Made by a program: the position numbers and the translations under genes | Notes under the pieces: model-generated | Seen by the model: the letters and a program-made list of their open reading frames with translations, nothing else | Database searches by the model: none | What the model was told of the DNA's origin: nothing | Assembly (NCBI RefSeq): GCF_008312835.1 | Contig: NZ_VSKS01000016.1 | Span: forward strand, 124,001 to 188,000 | Direction: 5' to 3' | Source: Streptomyces marokkonensis | GTDB lineage: Bacteria; Actinomycetota; Actinomycetes; Streptomycetales; Streptomycetaceae | DNA length: 64,000 nt | In this document: positions 18,487 to 27,462 of the stretch, one piece after another | Layout: each line of letters begins with the position of its first letter | Position numbering within the stretch: the first letter of the stretch is position 1

Positions 18487-19671
18487 GTGGACCTGCTCGA
18501 CATCCTGCTGTTGCTGGTCGTCCTCGCCTACGCGGCGTCCGGTTACCGGCGCGGTCTGCTGGCCGGCTGTGTCTCGCTGGCCGGTTTCGTGGGCGGCGCG
18601 GTCGTCGGCGTGTGGATCCTGCCCTGGATCATGGACCTGGTGACGCCGGGGACCACGCGGGCGACGGTGACGGCCGTGTTCACGGTGCTGCTGCCGGCGG
18701 TGGTGGGCCACGAGCTGGCGGGGCGGCTGGCGCTCCGGCTGCGCCGGGAGCTGGACCGGGGCCCGCTGAGGGTGGCGGACGGGGTCGGCGGCGCGGCGGC
18801 CAACTCGGTGGCGGTGCTGATCGTGGCGTGGGTGGTGGCGAGCGTGCTGGGCGCCTCCTCCTCCCCGCTGGTGACGTCGGCGATCCGGGACTCCCGGCTG
18901 CTCGGCGCGGTGCAGGACGCGATGCCGGACACCACCCCGGGCTGGTTCTCGCGGGCCACCTCGGCGCTGACCGAGGCGGGTTTCCCACAGGTCTTCAACC
19001 CGTTCGAGAACGAGTCGACCGCGGAGGTCGCCGCCCCCACCGGCGACAGCGTCACCGCGGCCGCCACCCGCGCGGCGCAGCGCAGCACGGTGAAGGTGGA
19101 GGGCGTCGCGGGCACCCAGGGCCGCGAGGGCAGCGGATTCGTGTACGCGCGGGAGCGCGTGATGACCAACGCCCACGTGGTGGCGGGCATCGACGAGCCG
19201 ACCGTGCGCGTGGGCGGGGTCGGGCGGACGTACGAGGCGCGGGTGGTGCTCTTCGACCCGCAGAAGGACGTGGCCGTGCTGTACGTGCCGGATCTGCGGG
19301 CGCCGGTACTGGAGTTCGACTCCGACGCCGGGCGCGGCGACTCGGCGGTCGTCGCGGGCTACCCGCAGGACGGCGACCTGAACCTCCAGGCGGCGACGGT
19401 CGCCGGCCGGGTGCAGGCCCGGGGGCAGAACATCTACAACGACGCGACGGTCACCCGCGAGATCTACTCGATCCGCTCGACGGTCCGTCCCGGGAACTCC
19501 GGCGGCCCGCTGCTGACCACCGACGGCCAGGTGTACGGCGTGGTGTTCGCACGCTCCACCTCGGACGCCGAGACGGGGTACGTGCTGACGGCGGCCGAGG
19601 TGGCGGAGGACGCCGAGCGCGCGGCGGACGCGTCGGCGCCGGTGGACACGGGGTCCCTGGTGACCTCGTAG
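18487..19671 (+). CDS. Membrane-bound trypsin-like serine protease of the MarP type (CvpA domain + protease)
   Basis: The 394-residue protein has four N-terminal transmembrane segments of the CvpA/colicin-V-production type (about 1-130) and a C-terminal periplasm-side trypsin-like domain (about 190-370). The catalytic triad is visible as TNAHVV (His230), KDVAVL (Asp261) and GNSGGPL (Ser338). This matches MarP of Mycobacterium tuberculosis, which helps the cell survive acid by processing a peptidoglycan hydrolase. A PGRP amidase lies directly divergent, so a functional link with wall turnover is plausible but inferred. Start is GTG at 18487. It converges with a GNAT gene only 15 bp away. Confidence 0.88.
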   Translation: MDLLDILLLLVVLAYAASGYRRGLLAGCVSLAGFVGGAVVGVWILPWIMDLVTPGTTRATVTAVFTVLLPAVVGHELAGRLALRLRRELDRGPLRVADGVGGAAANSVAVLIVAWVVASVLGASSSPLVTSAIRDSRLLGAVQDAMPDTTPGWFSRATSALTEAGFPQVFNPFENESTAEVAAPTGDSVTAAATRAAQRSTVKVEGVAGTQGREGSGFVYARERVMTNAHVVAGIDEPTVRVGGVGRTYEARVVLFDPQKDVAVLYVPDLRAPVLEFDSDAGRGDSAVVAGYPQDGDLNLQAATVAGRVQARGQNIYNDATVTREIYSIRSTVRPGNSGGPLLTTDGQVYGVVFARSTSDAETGYVLTAAEVAEDAERAADASAPVDTGSLVTS

Positions 19672-19686
19672 AAGGTGCGGGGCCGG

Positions 19687-20178
19687 TCAGATCAGCGACT
19701 GCCCCATCAGGACGTCGTCGACGTAGGCGCCCCCGACGAAGAACTCCCCCGGCTGCACGCCCTCCACGACGAAGCCCTCGGACTCGTACAGCGTGCGGGC
19801 GGCGGTGTTGTGGCCGAGCACGCGCAGGGTGATCCGGCGGGCGCCGCGCTCCCGGGCCTCCGCGACGGCGGCCCGCACCAGGGCCCGGCCCGCACCGAGG
19901 CCGCGTGCCTCCTCCGCGACGGCGAGGCCGCGGATCTGCCGGACGTGCGCGTTGGAGGCGAGCTCGGTGGGGAAGCCGAGGCGGACATAGCCCACGAGGC
20001 GCCCCTCGTACTCGGCGACCCGGTGGTCCCCCGGGCCGGAACGCTCGCTGAAGAAGGAGTCGTACGGCGGCTGCGGCGGCGGGGTCACGGCGTGCAGGTG
20101 GGACCAGGTCTCACGGTCGAGGCGGGCCAGTTCGCCCTCGTCGCCGGGACGGGCGATGCGTATGTACGGCTCGGGCAT
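19687..20178 (-). CDS. GNAT-family N-acetyltransferase
   Basis: Cytoplasmic acetyltransferase of unknown substrate. The 163-residue protein has the acetyl-CoA binding motif A pattern, VRQIRGLAVAEEARGLGAGRALVRAAVAEARERG (the QxxGxGA-type loop as ARGLGAG, about residues 93-99), followed by the LRVLGHNTAARTLYESEGF motif B. Start ATG at 20178. It diverges from the TIGR01777 epimerase gene with 63 bp between. Confidence 0.82.
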   Translation of the reverse strand: MPEPYIRIARPGDEGELARLDRETWSHLHAVTPPPQPPYDSFFSERSGPGDHRVAEYEGRLVGYVRLGFPTELASNAHVRQIRGLAVAEEARGLGAGRALVRAAVAEARERGARRITLRVLGHNTAARTLYESEGFVVEGVQPGEFFVGGAYVDDVLMGQSLI

Positions 20179-20241
20179 GAGGGCTACTGTACGACCGGAA
20201 CGCCGGAGTCCTCCCGTGATTTACGAGCGGTGAGGGGCAGG

Positions 20242-21153
20242 ATGGACGCCATGGAACATGCGCGAATCGCGGTGGCCGGGGCGTCGGGACTCATCGGGGG
20301 CGCCCTGGCGCGGTCCCTCGCGGCGGACGGGCACACGGTCGTCCGGCTGGTGCGGCGTGCGCCCTCGGCCGCCGACGAGGTGCGGTGGGACCCGGAGCGG
20401 GGCTCCGTGGACGCGGCGGGGCTCGCGGGGTGCGACGCCGTGGTGAATCTGGCGGGAGCCGGCGTCGGCAACCGGCGCTGGACGGACGAGTACAAGGCAC
20501 GCATCCGGTCCAGCCGGGTGGGGGGCACGGCCACGCTGGCCGAGGCCGTCGCGGGGCTGCCCGAGGACGTGCGGCCCCGGGTCTTCGTCAACGGCAGCGC
20601 GATCGGCTACTACGGCGAGACCGGTGAGCGGGAGGTGGACGAGAGCGCGCCGCCCGGCGAGGGTTTCCTGCCGCGGGTGTGTGTGGAGTGGGAGGGCGCC
20701 GCCGCGCCGGCGCGGGAGGCGGGCGTGCGGACGGTGTTCGCGCGGACCGGACTGGTGGTGGCCCGCGAGGGCGGGGCGTGGGGCAGGCTGTTCCCGCTGT
20801 TCCGGGCCGGCCTGGGCGGGCGGATGGGCGACGGGCGCCAGTACTGGTCGTTCATCGCGCTGCACGACGAGGTCGCGGCGCTGCGCCATCTCCTCGACGC
20901 CGAGGGGCTGTCCGGGCCGTTCAACCTGACGGCCCCGCAGCCGCTGACCAACCGTGAGATCACCGAGGCCATGGGCCGCGTGCTGCACCGGCCGACGGTG
21001 TTCCCCGTGCCGGCGCCGGTGCTGCGGACGGTGCTCGGCGAGATGGCGGGCGACGTGCTGGGCAGCGCCCGGGTGCTTCCGGCGCGGCTGCTGGAGTCGG
21101 GCTTCCGGTTCGCCTTCCCCGGGATCGAGGGGGCGATCAGGGCGGCGCTGTGA
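20242..21153 (+). CDS. TIGR01777 family NAD(P)-binding epimerase-like protein
   Basis: Atypical short-chain dehydrogenase/epimerase; substrate unknown. The 303-residue protein has the N-terminal Rossmann motif VAGASGLIGGAL (about 11-22), the family's NLAGAGVGNRRWTDEYKARIRSSRV segment (about 71-95), the active-site-like GSAIGYYGETG (Tyr in YYG) and the C-terminal DUF1731-type domain (about 250-300, with PVPAPVLRTVLGEMA). Two ATGs are possible, 20242 and 20251; GAGGGG favours the first by spacing. Homologues occur in nearly all bacteria, often with septation or heme genes. An FAD oxidoreductase follows 232 bp downstream. Confidence 0.85.
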   Translation: MDAMEHARIAVAGASGLIGGALARSLAADGHTVVRLVRRAPSAADEVRWDPERGSVDAAGLAGCDAVVNLAGAGVGNRRWTDEYKARIRSSRVGGTATLAEAVAGLPEDVRPRVFVNGSAIGYYGETGEREVDESAPPGEGFLPRVCVEWEGAAAPAREAGVRTVFARTGLVVAREGGAWGRLFPLFRAGLGGRMGDGRQYWSFIALHDEVAALRHLLDAEGLSGPFNLTAPQPLTNREITEAMGRVLHRPTVFPVPAPVLRTVLGEMAGDVLGSARVLPARLLESGFRFAFPGIEGAIRAAL

Positions 21154-21385
21154 GCGCGACCGTGCACATGCCCCCGACATGCACGGAAATGAGCGCTCCC
21201 GACTCCCTGTGACCACACCATGCCCATCCGGTGTGCGTATGCGACCGTCGTGCGCCCGTGCACTGTCCATGCGCGACTGACCCGGTGACCGATCACGGCC
21301 CTACCCTCAAGCCGAACTCGGGTATCCCTGGGGCCTGTTGAGGGCATGACGTCTCCAGCGCCCGCGCAACCTCGAGGAGGGGCAC

Positions 21386-22795
21386 GTGCTTGAGCCCACG
21401 TACCAGGCGGACGTCGTCGTCGTGGGAGCCGGGATCGCCGGACTCTCCGCGGCACGACGACTGACCAGCGCAGGAGTCACCACCGTCGTCCTGGAGGCAG
21501 CCCATGAGGTGGGCGGTCGCATGGCGACCGAGAAGGTCGACGGCTTCCGGCTCGACAGGATCGGGCGGTTGCTGTCCACGGCGCATCCGGAACTACGGCT
21601 GACGCCGGGTCTCGAAGAACTCGCGCTCCTGCCCTTCGACCCCGGCGTCCTGCTGCACAGCGACGGACGGCACCATCGCGCGGGCGTATCGCCGGGAGCG
21701 CGGGGCGCACGAGGGGCGCGCAGCGCGCGGGGCGCACTCCATGCGGTGCGCGCCCTTGCGAGCGCCCCCCGGCCGGGGTCCGGACCCAGGCGGCCGGTGG
21801 CCGTGCCCGGACGGCAGGTGTCGGTGCCGCGCGCCCGCAGCGGCGCTCCGCTGGGCACGGCGGTCGACCAGGCCCGGCTGGGGGCCGCGCTGACCAGGCT
21901 CGCGGGCACGCCCCTGGAACAGCTGCTGGCCCGGCCCGAACTGCCCGCCGCCGAGGCGCTGGTGGCACGGGGCCTGCCCGCCCGTACGGTCGACGGGTTC
22001 CTGCGCCCGCTGCTCGCCGCCCTGCTGTGCGACCCGGACCTCACCACGTCCAGCCGGTGCGCGGACCTGGCGCTGCACGCGTTCGCCGGCGGGCGGCTGT
22101 GTCTGCCGGAGGGCGGCGCGGAGGCGCTGCCCCAGCAGCTGGCACGGGCGCTGCCGCCGGGCACGGTGCACACGGGGGTGCGGGTCACCTCCGTGTCCAC
22201 GACGTCGGTGACCACGGAGCACGGGGAGTTCCGGTGCGGCGCGGTGCTGATCGCGACCGGTGCGCGAGCCGCCGCCGACCTGCTGCCGGGGCTGCGGGTG
22301 CCGGACTTCCACCCGGTGACGGTGGTGCACCACACCACCGACGAGGCCCCGGCGACCGGTGCGTCGCTGGTGCTGGACGCCGACCGGGGCGGGCCGGTCT
22401 CGCACACGGCGGTCGTCAGCCGGGTCGACCCGTCCCGTGCGCCGGCCGGCCGCACGCTGGTGACGTCGACGGTGCTGGGTGCGCCGGGGCCGGGCGTGGA
22501 CGCTGCCGTGCGCACGCACCTGGCGCGGCTGTACGGGGTGCCGACCGCGCGCTGGGAGACGCTGGCCGTACGGCACACCGGGGACGCGGTGCCCGCGATG
22601 CGGCCGCCGCTCGATCTGCGGCGGCCGGTGCGGTTGCTGGCGGGGCTGTACGTGTGCGGGGACCACCGGGACAGCGGGACGGTCCCGGGTGCCCTCCGCT
22701 CGGCGGAGCGGGCCGCGGCCGCGCTGCTCACCGACCTGGGCATGAACCGCCCGCTCCACACGGCGGACCCGGTCCCGACGGCACGGGCGGCGTAG
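21386..22795 (+). CDS. FAD-dependent amine-oxidase-like oxidoreductase (protoporphyrinogen oxidase/desaturase fold)
   Basis: The 469-residue protein has the N-terminal dinucleotide-binding motif VVVGAGIAGLSAARRL followed by a VVLEAAHEVGGRMAT FAD motif (about 10-50), and a C-terminal FAD-binding segment LYVCGDHRDSGTVPGALRSAERAA (about 425-448). It belongs to the amino_oxidase superfamily; substrate is not clear. Start GTG at 21386 has GAGGAGG seven bases before it. Oddity: an Ala/Gly/Arg-rich stretch at about residues 104-122 is encoded by DNA in which a 13-bp unit GCGCGGGGCGCAC occurs at 21698 and again, in frame, 27 bp later, which looks like a recent local expansion. Confidence 0.82.
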   Translation: MLEPTYQADVVVVGAGIAGLSAARRLTSAGVTTVVLEAAHEVGGRMATEKVDGFRLDRIGRLLSTAHPELRLTPGLEELALLPFDPGVLLHSDGRHHRAGVSPGARGARGARSARGALHAVRALASAPRPGSGPRRPVAVPGRQVSVPRARSGAPLGTAVDQARLGAALTRLAGTPLEQLLARPELPAAEALVARGLPARTVDGFLRPLLAALLCDPDLTTSSRCADLALHAFAGGRLCLPEGGAEALPQQLARALPPGTVHTGVRVTSVSTTSVTTEHGEFRCGAVLIATGARAAADLLPGLRVPDFHPVTVVHHTTDEAPATGASLVLDADRGGPVSHTAVVSRVDPSRAPAGRTLVTSTVLGAPGPGVDAAVRTHLARLYGVPTARWETLAVRHTGDAVPAMRPPLDLRRPVRLLAGLYVCGDHRDSGTVPGALRSAERAAAALLTDLGMNRPLHTADPVPTARAA

Positions 22796-23242
22796 GCCGA
22801 CCGGCCGGCTGGTGCGGGTCACCCGGCGCGGGGTGCCCGGCGTCGGCGCGGGGTGCCCGGCGTCGGTGCGGGGTGCCCGGCGTTGGTGCGGGCCGGGGGG
22901 TGTTCGCGCAGCCCGGCGCCGACGGGGTGCCGTCGCGCCCACCCGTGCCGCCCCAGCGGCACGACTGCCCGCGGAAGCGGTGCGGCGACCCGCGGGAACG
23001 ACGGGCGCGGCACGACTGCCCGCGGGAGCGACCAGAGCCGGCAGGCGCGTACGGCGCGGAGGGGGTGGGGCGGGGGTGTGCGCCCGCAGCGGCTGGTGCG
23101 AGTCGGCGCCCCGCACCTCCACCGGGCAACCCGGTCGCGCCAGTCCGAGGACGGACACCCCCGCCCCGCCCCCGACCCACCCACCGGCCGTAGGCGCCAC
23201 GCGCACCGACGGCCGGTAGCCGGTGGCCGGTGGCCGCGGGTG
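22796..23242. other. 447-bp gene-free convergent gap with local repeats
   Basis: No supported gene lies here although frames are open on both strands. The left part holds three tandem 20-bp units, listed separately. The middle holds a 19-bp sequence GCGGCACGACTGCCCGCGG at 22956-22974 and again at 23007-23025. The oxidoreductase and the regulator converge on this gap, so it probably contains both terminators, but no single strong hairpin stands out. Confidence 0.6.
22831..22890. repeat. Three tandem 20-bp repeats (minisatellite-like)
   Basis: Units at 22831-22850, 22851-22870 and 22871-22890 each read GGGTGCCCGGCGTYGGYGCG, with one or two C/T differences. A partial unit lies at 22816-22830. 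The array lies 36 bp after an oxidoreductase stop codon. The copy number could vary between strains. Confidence 0.85.
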
Positions 23243-24706
23243 TCAGGCGTACGTCGCGGTCCGGTCGCGGTAGGTGCGCACGGGGGCCGCGTCCCGGTAG
23301 GGCTCCAGTCTGCGTTCGAAGTCACGGACGTACTCCACCGCCCGGACGGAGCGCATCTCCGCCGCCTGGGCGGCCGCCTCCGCGGCCAGCTGGCAGGCCT
23401 GGTCGAGTTCGCCGAGCCCGAGGCGGGCGGTGGCCAGCACCACCCGGCAGAACAGCCGGCTCCGCGCGTACCCGGGCGCCCGCAGCTGCAGCGAGCGCTC
23501 CGCGTGCTGCGCTGCGGCCCGGAACTGCTGGAGATCCCGGTGACAGTGCCCGAACTCGTCCGCGAGCTGCGCCTCGTCGAAGGAACGCGCCCAGTACGGC
23601 ACCTCGTCACCGTGCCGCGCGCCCTCCAGCGCGCGTTCCGCGCGCACCAGCGCCGCCGTGCAGGCCCGCACCTCCCCGAGCACCCCGTGCCCGCGCGCCT
23701 CGGCGGCGTGCAGCAGCGCCTGCACGGCGGGCGGCGCGGAGCCCCCCGCCCCCTGCTGGGCGACGCGGGCGAGCTGCACGGCCTCCCGCCCGTGGCCGAG
23801 GTAGACGGCCTGCCGGCTCATGGTGACCAGGACGTACGCCCCGTAGGGCCGGTCCCCCGCCGCCTGCGCGAGCCGCAGCGCCTGCACGAAGTAGCGCTGC
23901 GCGAGCCCGTGCGCGGCGATGTCGTACGACGTCCACCCCGCCAGCCGGGTCAGATCCGCGGCGGCGGCGAACAGCCGGCGCCCGGTCTGCTCGCCGTACG
24001 TGCCCCGCAGCATCGGCTCGCACTCGTGCTCCAGATAGCGCACGAGCGCCTGCCGGGCGTGCCCGCCCCCGTACGCGTCGTCGAGGGTGCGGAACAGCTC
24101 ACCCACCGAGCGCAGCGCGGCGATGTCGCCGCCGGTGACCCGGTACCCGGGCCCGCGTTCGGCCGCGCCGCGCCGGCGGGCCGCGAGTTCGGACGGCACG
24201 GCGGGCCGGGCCGGCGGACGGCCCTGGGCGGGCACCCGCACCGGCGGATCCGCGCGGGCCACCTTGTCGTCGGGCCGTCCGATCAGCCAGTCCCGGCTCG
24301 GCACGACCAGCCCCGCCGAGGTGAAGGCGATCTTGCGCAGCTCGGCGTGGCTGCCGGAGTCCTTGCGCCACAGCCCGCCGACGATGTCGACGGCCTCTTC
24401 CGGTGTGGCCGCGAACTCCAGACCCGCGTAGACCGGCGCACAGGCGTCCAGGCCCAGGTCCTGCGCGGTCAGGCGGCGCCCGAGGCGCCGGGTGAAGACC
24501 TCGGCGATCAGCGCCGGCGTCGTCCCTCTCGGCTGCTGACCGCGCAGCCAGCGCGTCACGGATGTCTTGTCGTATCTAAGGTCGAGCCCGTGTTCGAGAC
24601 CGAGCTGGTCCACGCGACGGGCGAGTCCCGCGTTGGAGAACCCCGCTTCTGCGATGAGCGCGGCGAGCTGTCGGTTGGGGGTGCGCTGCGCGGGTCGTTC
24701 CGTCAT
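23243..24706 (-). CDS. Large cytoplasmic regulator with TPR-like C-terminal part (NsdA-like)
   Basis: The 487-residue protein has an N-terminal helix-turn-helix-like region (about 10-60; NRQLAALIAEAGFSNAGLARRVDQL) with the conserved KTSVTRWLRGQQPRGTTPALIAEVF segment, as in NsdA and related Streptomyces regulators, and a C-terminal half of alpha-helical TPR-like repeats (about 230-470). In Streptomyces, NsdA-type proteins influence differentiation and antibiotic production; that role here is inference from family likeness. Start ATG at 24706 has GGAG 12 bases upstream. It diverges from lipB over a 287-bp gap that shows no clear operator. Confidence 0.75.
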   Translation of the reverse strand: MTERPAQRTPNRQLAALIAEAGFSNAGLARRVDQLGLEHGLDLRYDKTSVTRWLRGQQPRGTTPALIAEVFTRRLGRRLTAQDLGLDACAPVYAGLEFAATPEEAVDIVGGLWRKDSGSHAELRKIAFTSAGLVVPSRDWLIGRPDDKVARADPPVRVPAQGRPPARPAVPSELAARRRGAAERGPGYRVTGGDIAALRSVGELFRTLDDAYGGGHARQALVRYLEHECEPMLRGTYGEQTGRRLFAAAADLTRLAGWTSYDIAAHGLAQRYFVQALRLAQAAGDRPYGAYVLVTMSRQAVYLGHGREAVQLARVAQQGAGGSAPPAVQALLHAAEARGHGVLGEVRACTAALVRAERALEGARHGDEVPYWARSFDEAQLADEFGHCHRDLQQFRAAAQHAERSLQLRAPGYARSRLFCRVVLATARLGLGELDQACQLAAEAAAQAAEMRSVRAVEYVRDFERRLEPYRDAAPVRTYRDRTATYA

Positions 24707-24993
24707 CTGCGGTGCGGTCTCCTGCCTTCCGGCTACTGAGGTGCCCGGATTGCCTGTGAGCAGCCCTTATGCCTCATGGACGGCGCGAATGTAGCGGAGA
24801 GTGAGCAACCGATCGCAGACTTCCCCCGCCATTCATCCGATCGTGTGAGGATTGGCCGGGAAGCTGACGAGCGGGCGACGCGCGGCTGCCGTTCCGGACG
24901 CCGATCCGGCCGCCGATTCAGGCGCCGGTCGAACGGTCGTACAGTGGCGTGGGCGCGTTTCGCGCCTGACGACCTTCTAGGGAGGCGCTTGCC

Positions 24994-25791
24994 GTGAGTG
25001 AGTTGCGGTTCGTCCGGATGGGCTTCGGGGCCGATGCCGTGGACTATCGGCTGGCCTGGGACGAGCAGCGCCGGGTGCACGCGGCACGGTTCGCCGACGA
25101 GGTGCCCGACACCGTCATCCTCCTGGAGCATCCCCCGGTCTACACGGCCGGCCGGCGCACCGAGGCGAGCGAGCGCCCCCTCGACGGCACCCCGGTCATC
25201 GACGTGGACCGCGGCGGCAAGATCACCTGGCACGGCCCCGGCCAGCTGGTGGGCTACCCGATCCAGAAGCTGCCCCGCCCGGTGGACGTGGTCGCGCACG
25301 TCCGGCGCCTGGAGGAGGCCCTGATCCGCACCTGCGCGGAGTTCGGCCTGGAGACCACCCGGGTCGAGGGCCGCAGCGGCGTCTGGGTCCTCGGCGACCC
25401 GGTCGAGCAGCGCCCCGCGCTCGGCGGACTCTCCCTCGACTTCGACCCCCGCCTGCACGACGACGAGTTCGACCCCCGCCTCAACGGCCCGGAGTACGCG
25501 CCCTCCAACGCGGGCCAGCGCCGCGAGGACCGCAAGATCGCGGCGATCGGCATCCGCGTGGCCAAGGGCGTCACGATGCACGGGTTCGCGCTGAACGTGA
25601 ACCCGGACAACAAGTGGTTCGACAGGATCATCCCGTGCGGGATCCGCGACGCGGGCGTCGCCTCCCTGGCGAACGAGCTGGGCCGTGACATCACGATCGA
25701 CGAGGTGCTCCCCGTCGTGGAACGCCACCTCGGGGACATCCTGCGGAACGCGGAGCTGAAGCCGCGGGAGATCGAGAGAACACCGGCATAG
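24994..25791 (+). CDS. lipB: Octanoyltransferase LipB
   Basis: Transfers octanoyl from acyl carrier protein to the lipoyl-domain lysines of E2 subunits and GcvH, the first step of lipoate synthesis. The 265-residue protein shows the family motifs [18 protein letters not shown] (about 70-87), the catalytic Lys in [23 protein letters not shown] (about 178-200) and the active-site Cys in [14 protein letters not shown] (about 211-224). Start GTG at 24994 follows AGGGAGG at good distance. lipA follows 153 bp downstream. Its targets include the two lipoyl domains of the E2 encoded at 9.6 kb. Confidence 0.96.
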   Translation: MSELRFVRMGFGADAVDYRLAWDEQRRVHAARFADEVPDTVILLEHPPVYTAGRRTEASERPLDGTPVIDVDRGGKITWHGPGQLVGYPIQKLPRPVDVVAHVRRLEEALIRTCAEFGLETTRVEGRSGVWVLGDPVEQRPALGGLSLDFDPRLHDDEFDPRLNGPEYAPSNAGQRREDRKIAAIGIRVAKGVTMHGFALNVNPDNKWFDRIIPCGIRDAGVASLANELGRDITIDEVLPVVERHLGDILRNAELKPREIERTPA

Positions 25792-25944
25792 AAGCCGCCC
25801 GCCCGGCGTTGAACGTCACGGCCGTCCAGGTCGCAGCGAGGACCGGGGGCGGCTGCCCTCAGCAGGGCCGCACCCTCGCCGGGCATTCAAATCGACGGGC
25901 GTACGCTTGAGGACGCCGAAGAATCAATCGCTAGGGAGCCGGTC

Positions 25945-26934
25945 GTGTCCGCAGTCGCACCCGACGGACGCAAGATGCTGCGCCTGGAGGTCCGCAACAG
26001 CCAGACCCCCATCGAGCGCAAGCCCGAGTGGATCAAGACCCGGGCGAAAATGGGCCCCGAGTACTCCAAGATGCAGAACCTCGTGAAGAGCGAGGGCCTG
26101 CACACGGTCTGCCAGGAAGCCGGCTGTCCGAACATCTACGAGTGCTGGGAGGACCGCGAGGCGACCTTCCTCATCGGCGGCGACCAGTGCACCCGGCGCT
26201 GCGACTTCTGCCAGATCGACACGGGCAAGCCCGAGGCGCTGGACCGTGACGAACCGCGCCGCGTCGGCGAGTCGGTCGTCACCATGGACCTGAACTACGC
26301 CACCATCACCGGCGTCGCCCGCGACGACCTGGAGGACGGCGGCGCCTGGCTGTACGCCGAGACCGTGCGCCAGATCCACGCGCAGACCGCGAACCGCGAG
26401 GCGGGACGCACCAAGGTCGAGCTGCTGGCCCCCGACTTCAACGCGGTCCCCGAGCAGCTCGCGGAGGTCTTCTCCTCCCGCCCCGAGGTCTTCGCGCACA
26501 ACGTCGAGACGGTGCCCCGGATCTTCAAGCGGATCCGCCCCGGCTTCCGCTACGACCGCTCCCTGAAGGTCATCACCGACGCCCGCGACTACGGCCTGGT
26601 CACCAAGTCCAACCTGATCCTCGGCATGGGTGAGACCCGCGAGGAGGTCAGCGAGGCGCTGAAGCAGCTGCACGACGCCGGCTGCGAACTGGTCACCATC
26701 ACCCAGTACCTGCGGCCCTCCGTGCGCCACCACCCCGTGGAGCGCTGGGTGAAGCCGCACGAGTTCGTGGAGCTGAAGGAGGAGGCCGAGCAGATCGGCT
26801 TCTCCGGTGTGATGTCCGGCCCGCTGGTCCGCTCCTCGTACCGCGCCGGCCGCCTCTACCGGATGGCGATCGAGTCGCGTCAATCAGCTGCTCCGCAGCG
26901 CGGGGGCGCGTACGTGGCCTCCCAGGCGGTCTGA
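25945..26934 (+). CDS. lipA: Lipoyl synthase LipA
   Basis: Radical-SAM enzyme that inserts two sulfur atoms into the octanoyl chain carried on lipoyl domains. The 329-residue protein has the auxiliary-cluster cysteines in [13 protein letters not shown] (about 52-64) and the radical-SAM CX3CX2C motif as CTRRCDFCQ (about 79-86). The C-terminal segment [11 protein letters not shown] carries the conserved RSSY serine that ligates the auxiliary cluster. Start is GTG at 25945 with an AGGGAG site upstream. The intergenic 153 bp after lipB shows no strong terminator, so readthrough is likely. Confidence 0.97.
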   Translation: MSAVAPDGRKMLRLEVRNSQTPIERKPEWIKTRAKMGPEYSKMQNLVKSEGLHTVCQEAGCPNIYECWEDREATFLIGGDQCTRRCDFCQIDTGKPEALDRDEPRRVGESVVTMDLNYATITGVARDDLEDGGAWLYAETVRQIHAQTANREAGRTKVELLAPDFNAVPEQLAEVFSSRPEVFAHNVETVPRIFKRIRPGFRYDRSLKVITDARDYGLVTKSNLILGMGETREEVSEALKQLHDAGCELVTITQYLRPSVRHHPVERWVKPHEFVELKEEAEQIGFSGVMSGPLVRSSYRAGRLYRMAIESRQSAAPQRGGAYVASQAV

Positions 26935-27020
26935 CCTCGTCCGGAGCCCTCCGGCGGCACACCGCCGACAGCGTGTGAATTCACGCACAAGGCCCTACCG
27001 GCCGGTAACGGCCGAGAGCC

Positions 27021-27067
27021 CGCGGTCCCGACCGTCCTCGCAGATGAGGACACAGGTCGGGACCGCG
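27021..27067 (+). terminator. Composite hairpin terminator after lipA
   Basis: A perfect 13-bp outer stem, arms 27021-27033 (CGCGGTCCCGACC) and 27055-27067, encloses a second perfect 6-bp stem (27034-27039 with 27046-27051, 6-nt loop) with a 3-nt bulge on one side only. Together they form a nearly continuous 19-bp hairpin. Confidence 0.85.
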
Positions 27068-27106
27068 TCGGCGTTCCGGGGCCTCCCATCGAGGCTTCAT
27101 GCCTGT

Positions 27107-27135
27107 TTGACCGCCCGGTCACGCCCTGGTAACAC
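27107..27135 (+). promoter_or_regulatory. Possible promoter for the 66-residue protein
   Basis: TTGACC at 27107-27112 and TAACAC at 27130-27135 are separated by 17 bp, a reasonable match to a housekeeping Streptomyces promoter. They lie about 67 bp before the ATG at 27202. Confidence 0.35.
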
Positions 27136-27201
27136 CAGTCAGTGAGCCTGGAATCACAGCACGCACACCCCTACCCGTCGGCACCGAGGGAGACCTCCAC
27201 C

Positions 27202-27402
27202 ATGCAGGCCGCGCCTGTCCGCGCCACCGCCATCCCGTCCTTCACCACCGCGCTGCGCGCCGTCGAGTCACTGCTGATGAGCGGGGGTCAGCGCACCGCC
27301 CGCCGCAACGCGTGGACCTCGGTGCTGGAGGACCGCCGTCGCGCCAAGGACCGGATCGAGACCCAGCGCGTCCTCGACCGGACCGTGACCATCCGCCCCT
27401 GA
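27202..27402 (+). CDS. Small conserved Streptomyces protein (66 residues)
   Basis: Function unknown. The product is basic, with an Arg-rich middle (GGQRTARRNAWTSVLEDRRRAKDR) that suggests nucleic-acid or protein contact. An open frame extends upstream to 27142, but the ATG at 27202 has a GGGAG site at 27189-27193, eight bases before it, so it is preferred. A gene of this kind lies between lipA and a DUF4191 gene in other Streptomyces as I recall (SCO2195 in S. coelicolor). It is followed by the DUF4191 gene after 60 bp on the same strand. Confidence 0.65.
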   Translation: MQAAPVRATAIPSFTTALRAVESLLMSGGQRTARRNAWTSVLEDRRRAKDRIETQRVLDRTVTIRP

Positions 27403-27462
27403 CCCCTCCCACCCCCGGCACTGCCGTCGAAGGCGCTCCGGGGGGCACGTAGACTTCATGCC

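Noticed and set aside
22831-22890. CRISPR array
   Set aside because: Direct repeats are contiguous without unique spacers; no cas genes nearby.
22728-23180. Open frame on the minus strand in the repeat-bearing gap
   Set aside because: Composition follows the DNA repeats, no start with a ribosome site, no homology.
26935-27201. tRNA or other RNA gene in the lipA downstream gap
   Set aside because: The conserved structure here is a terminator hairpin; no cloverleaf or TTCGA loop is found.
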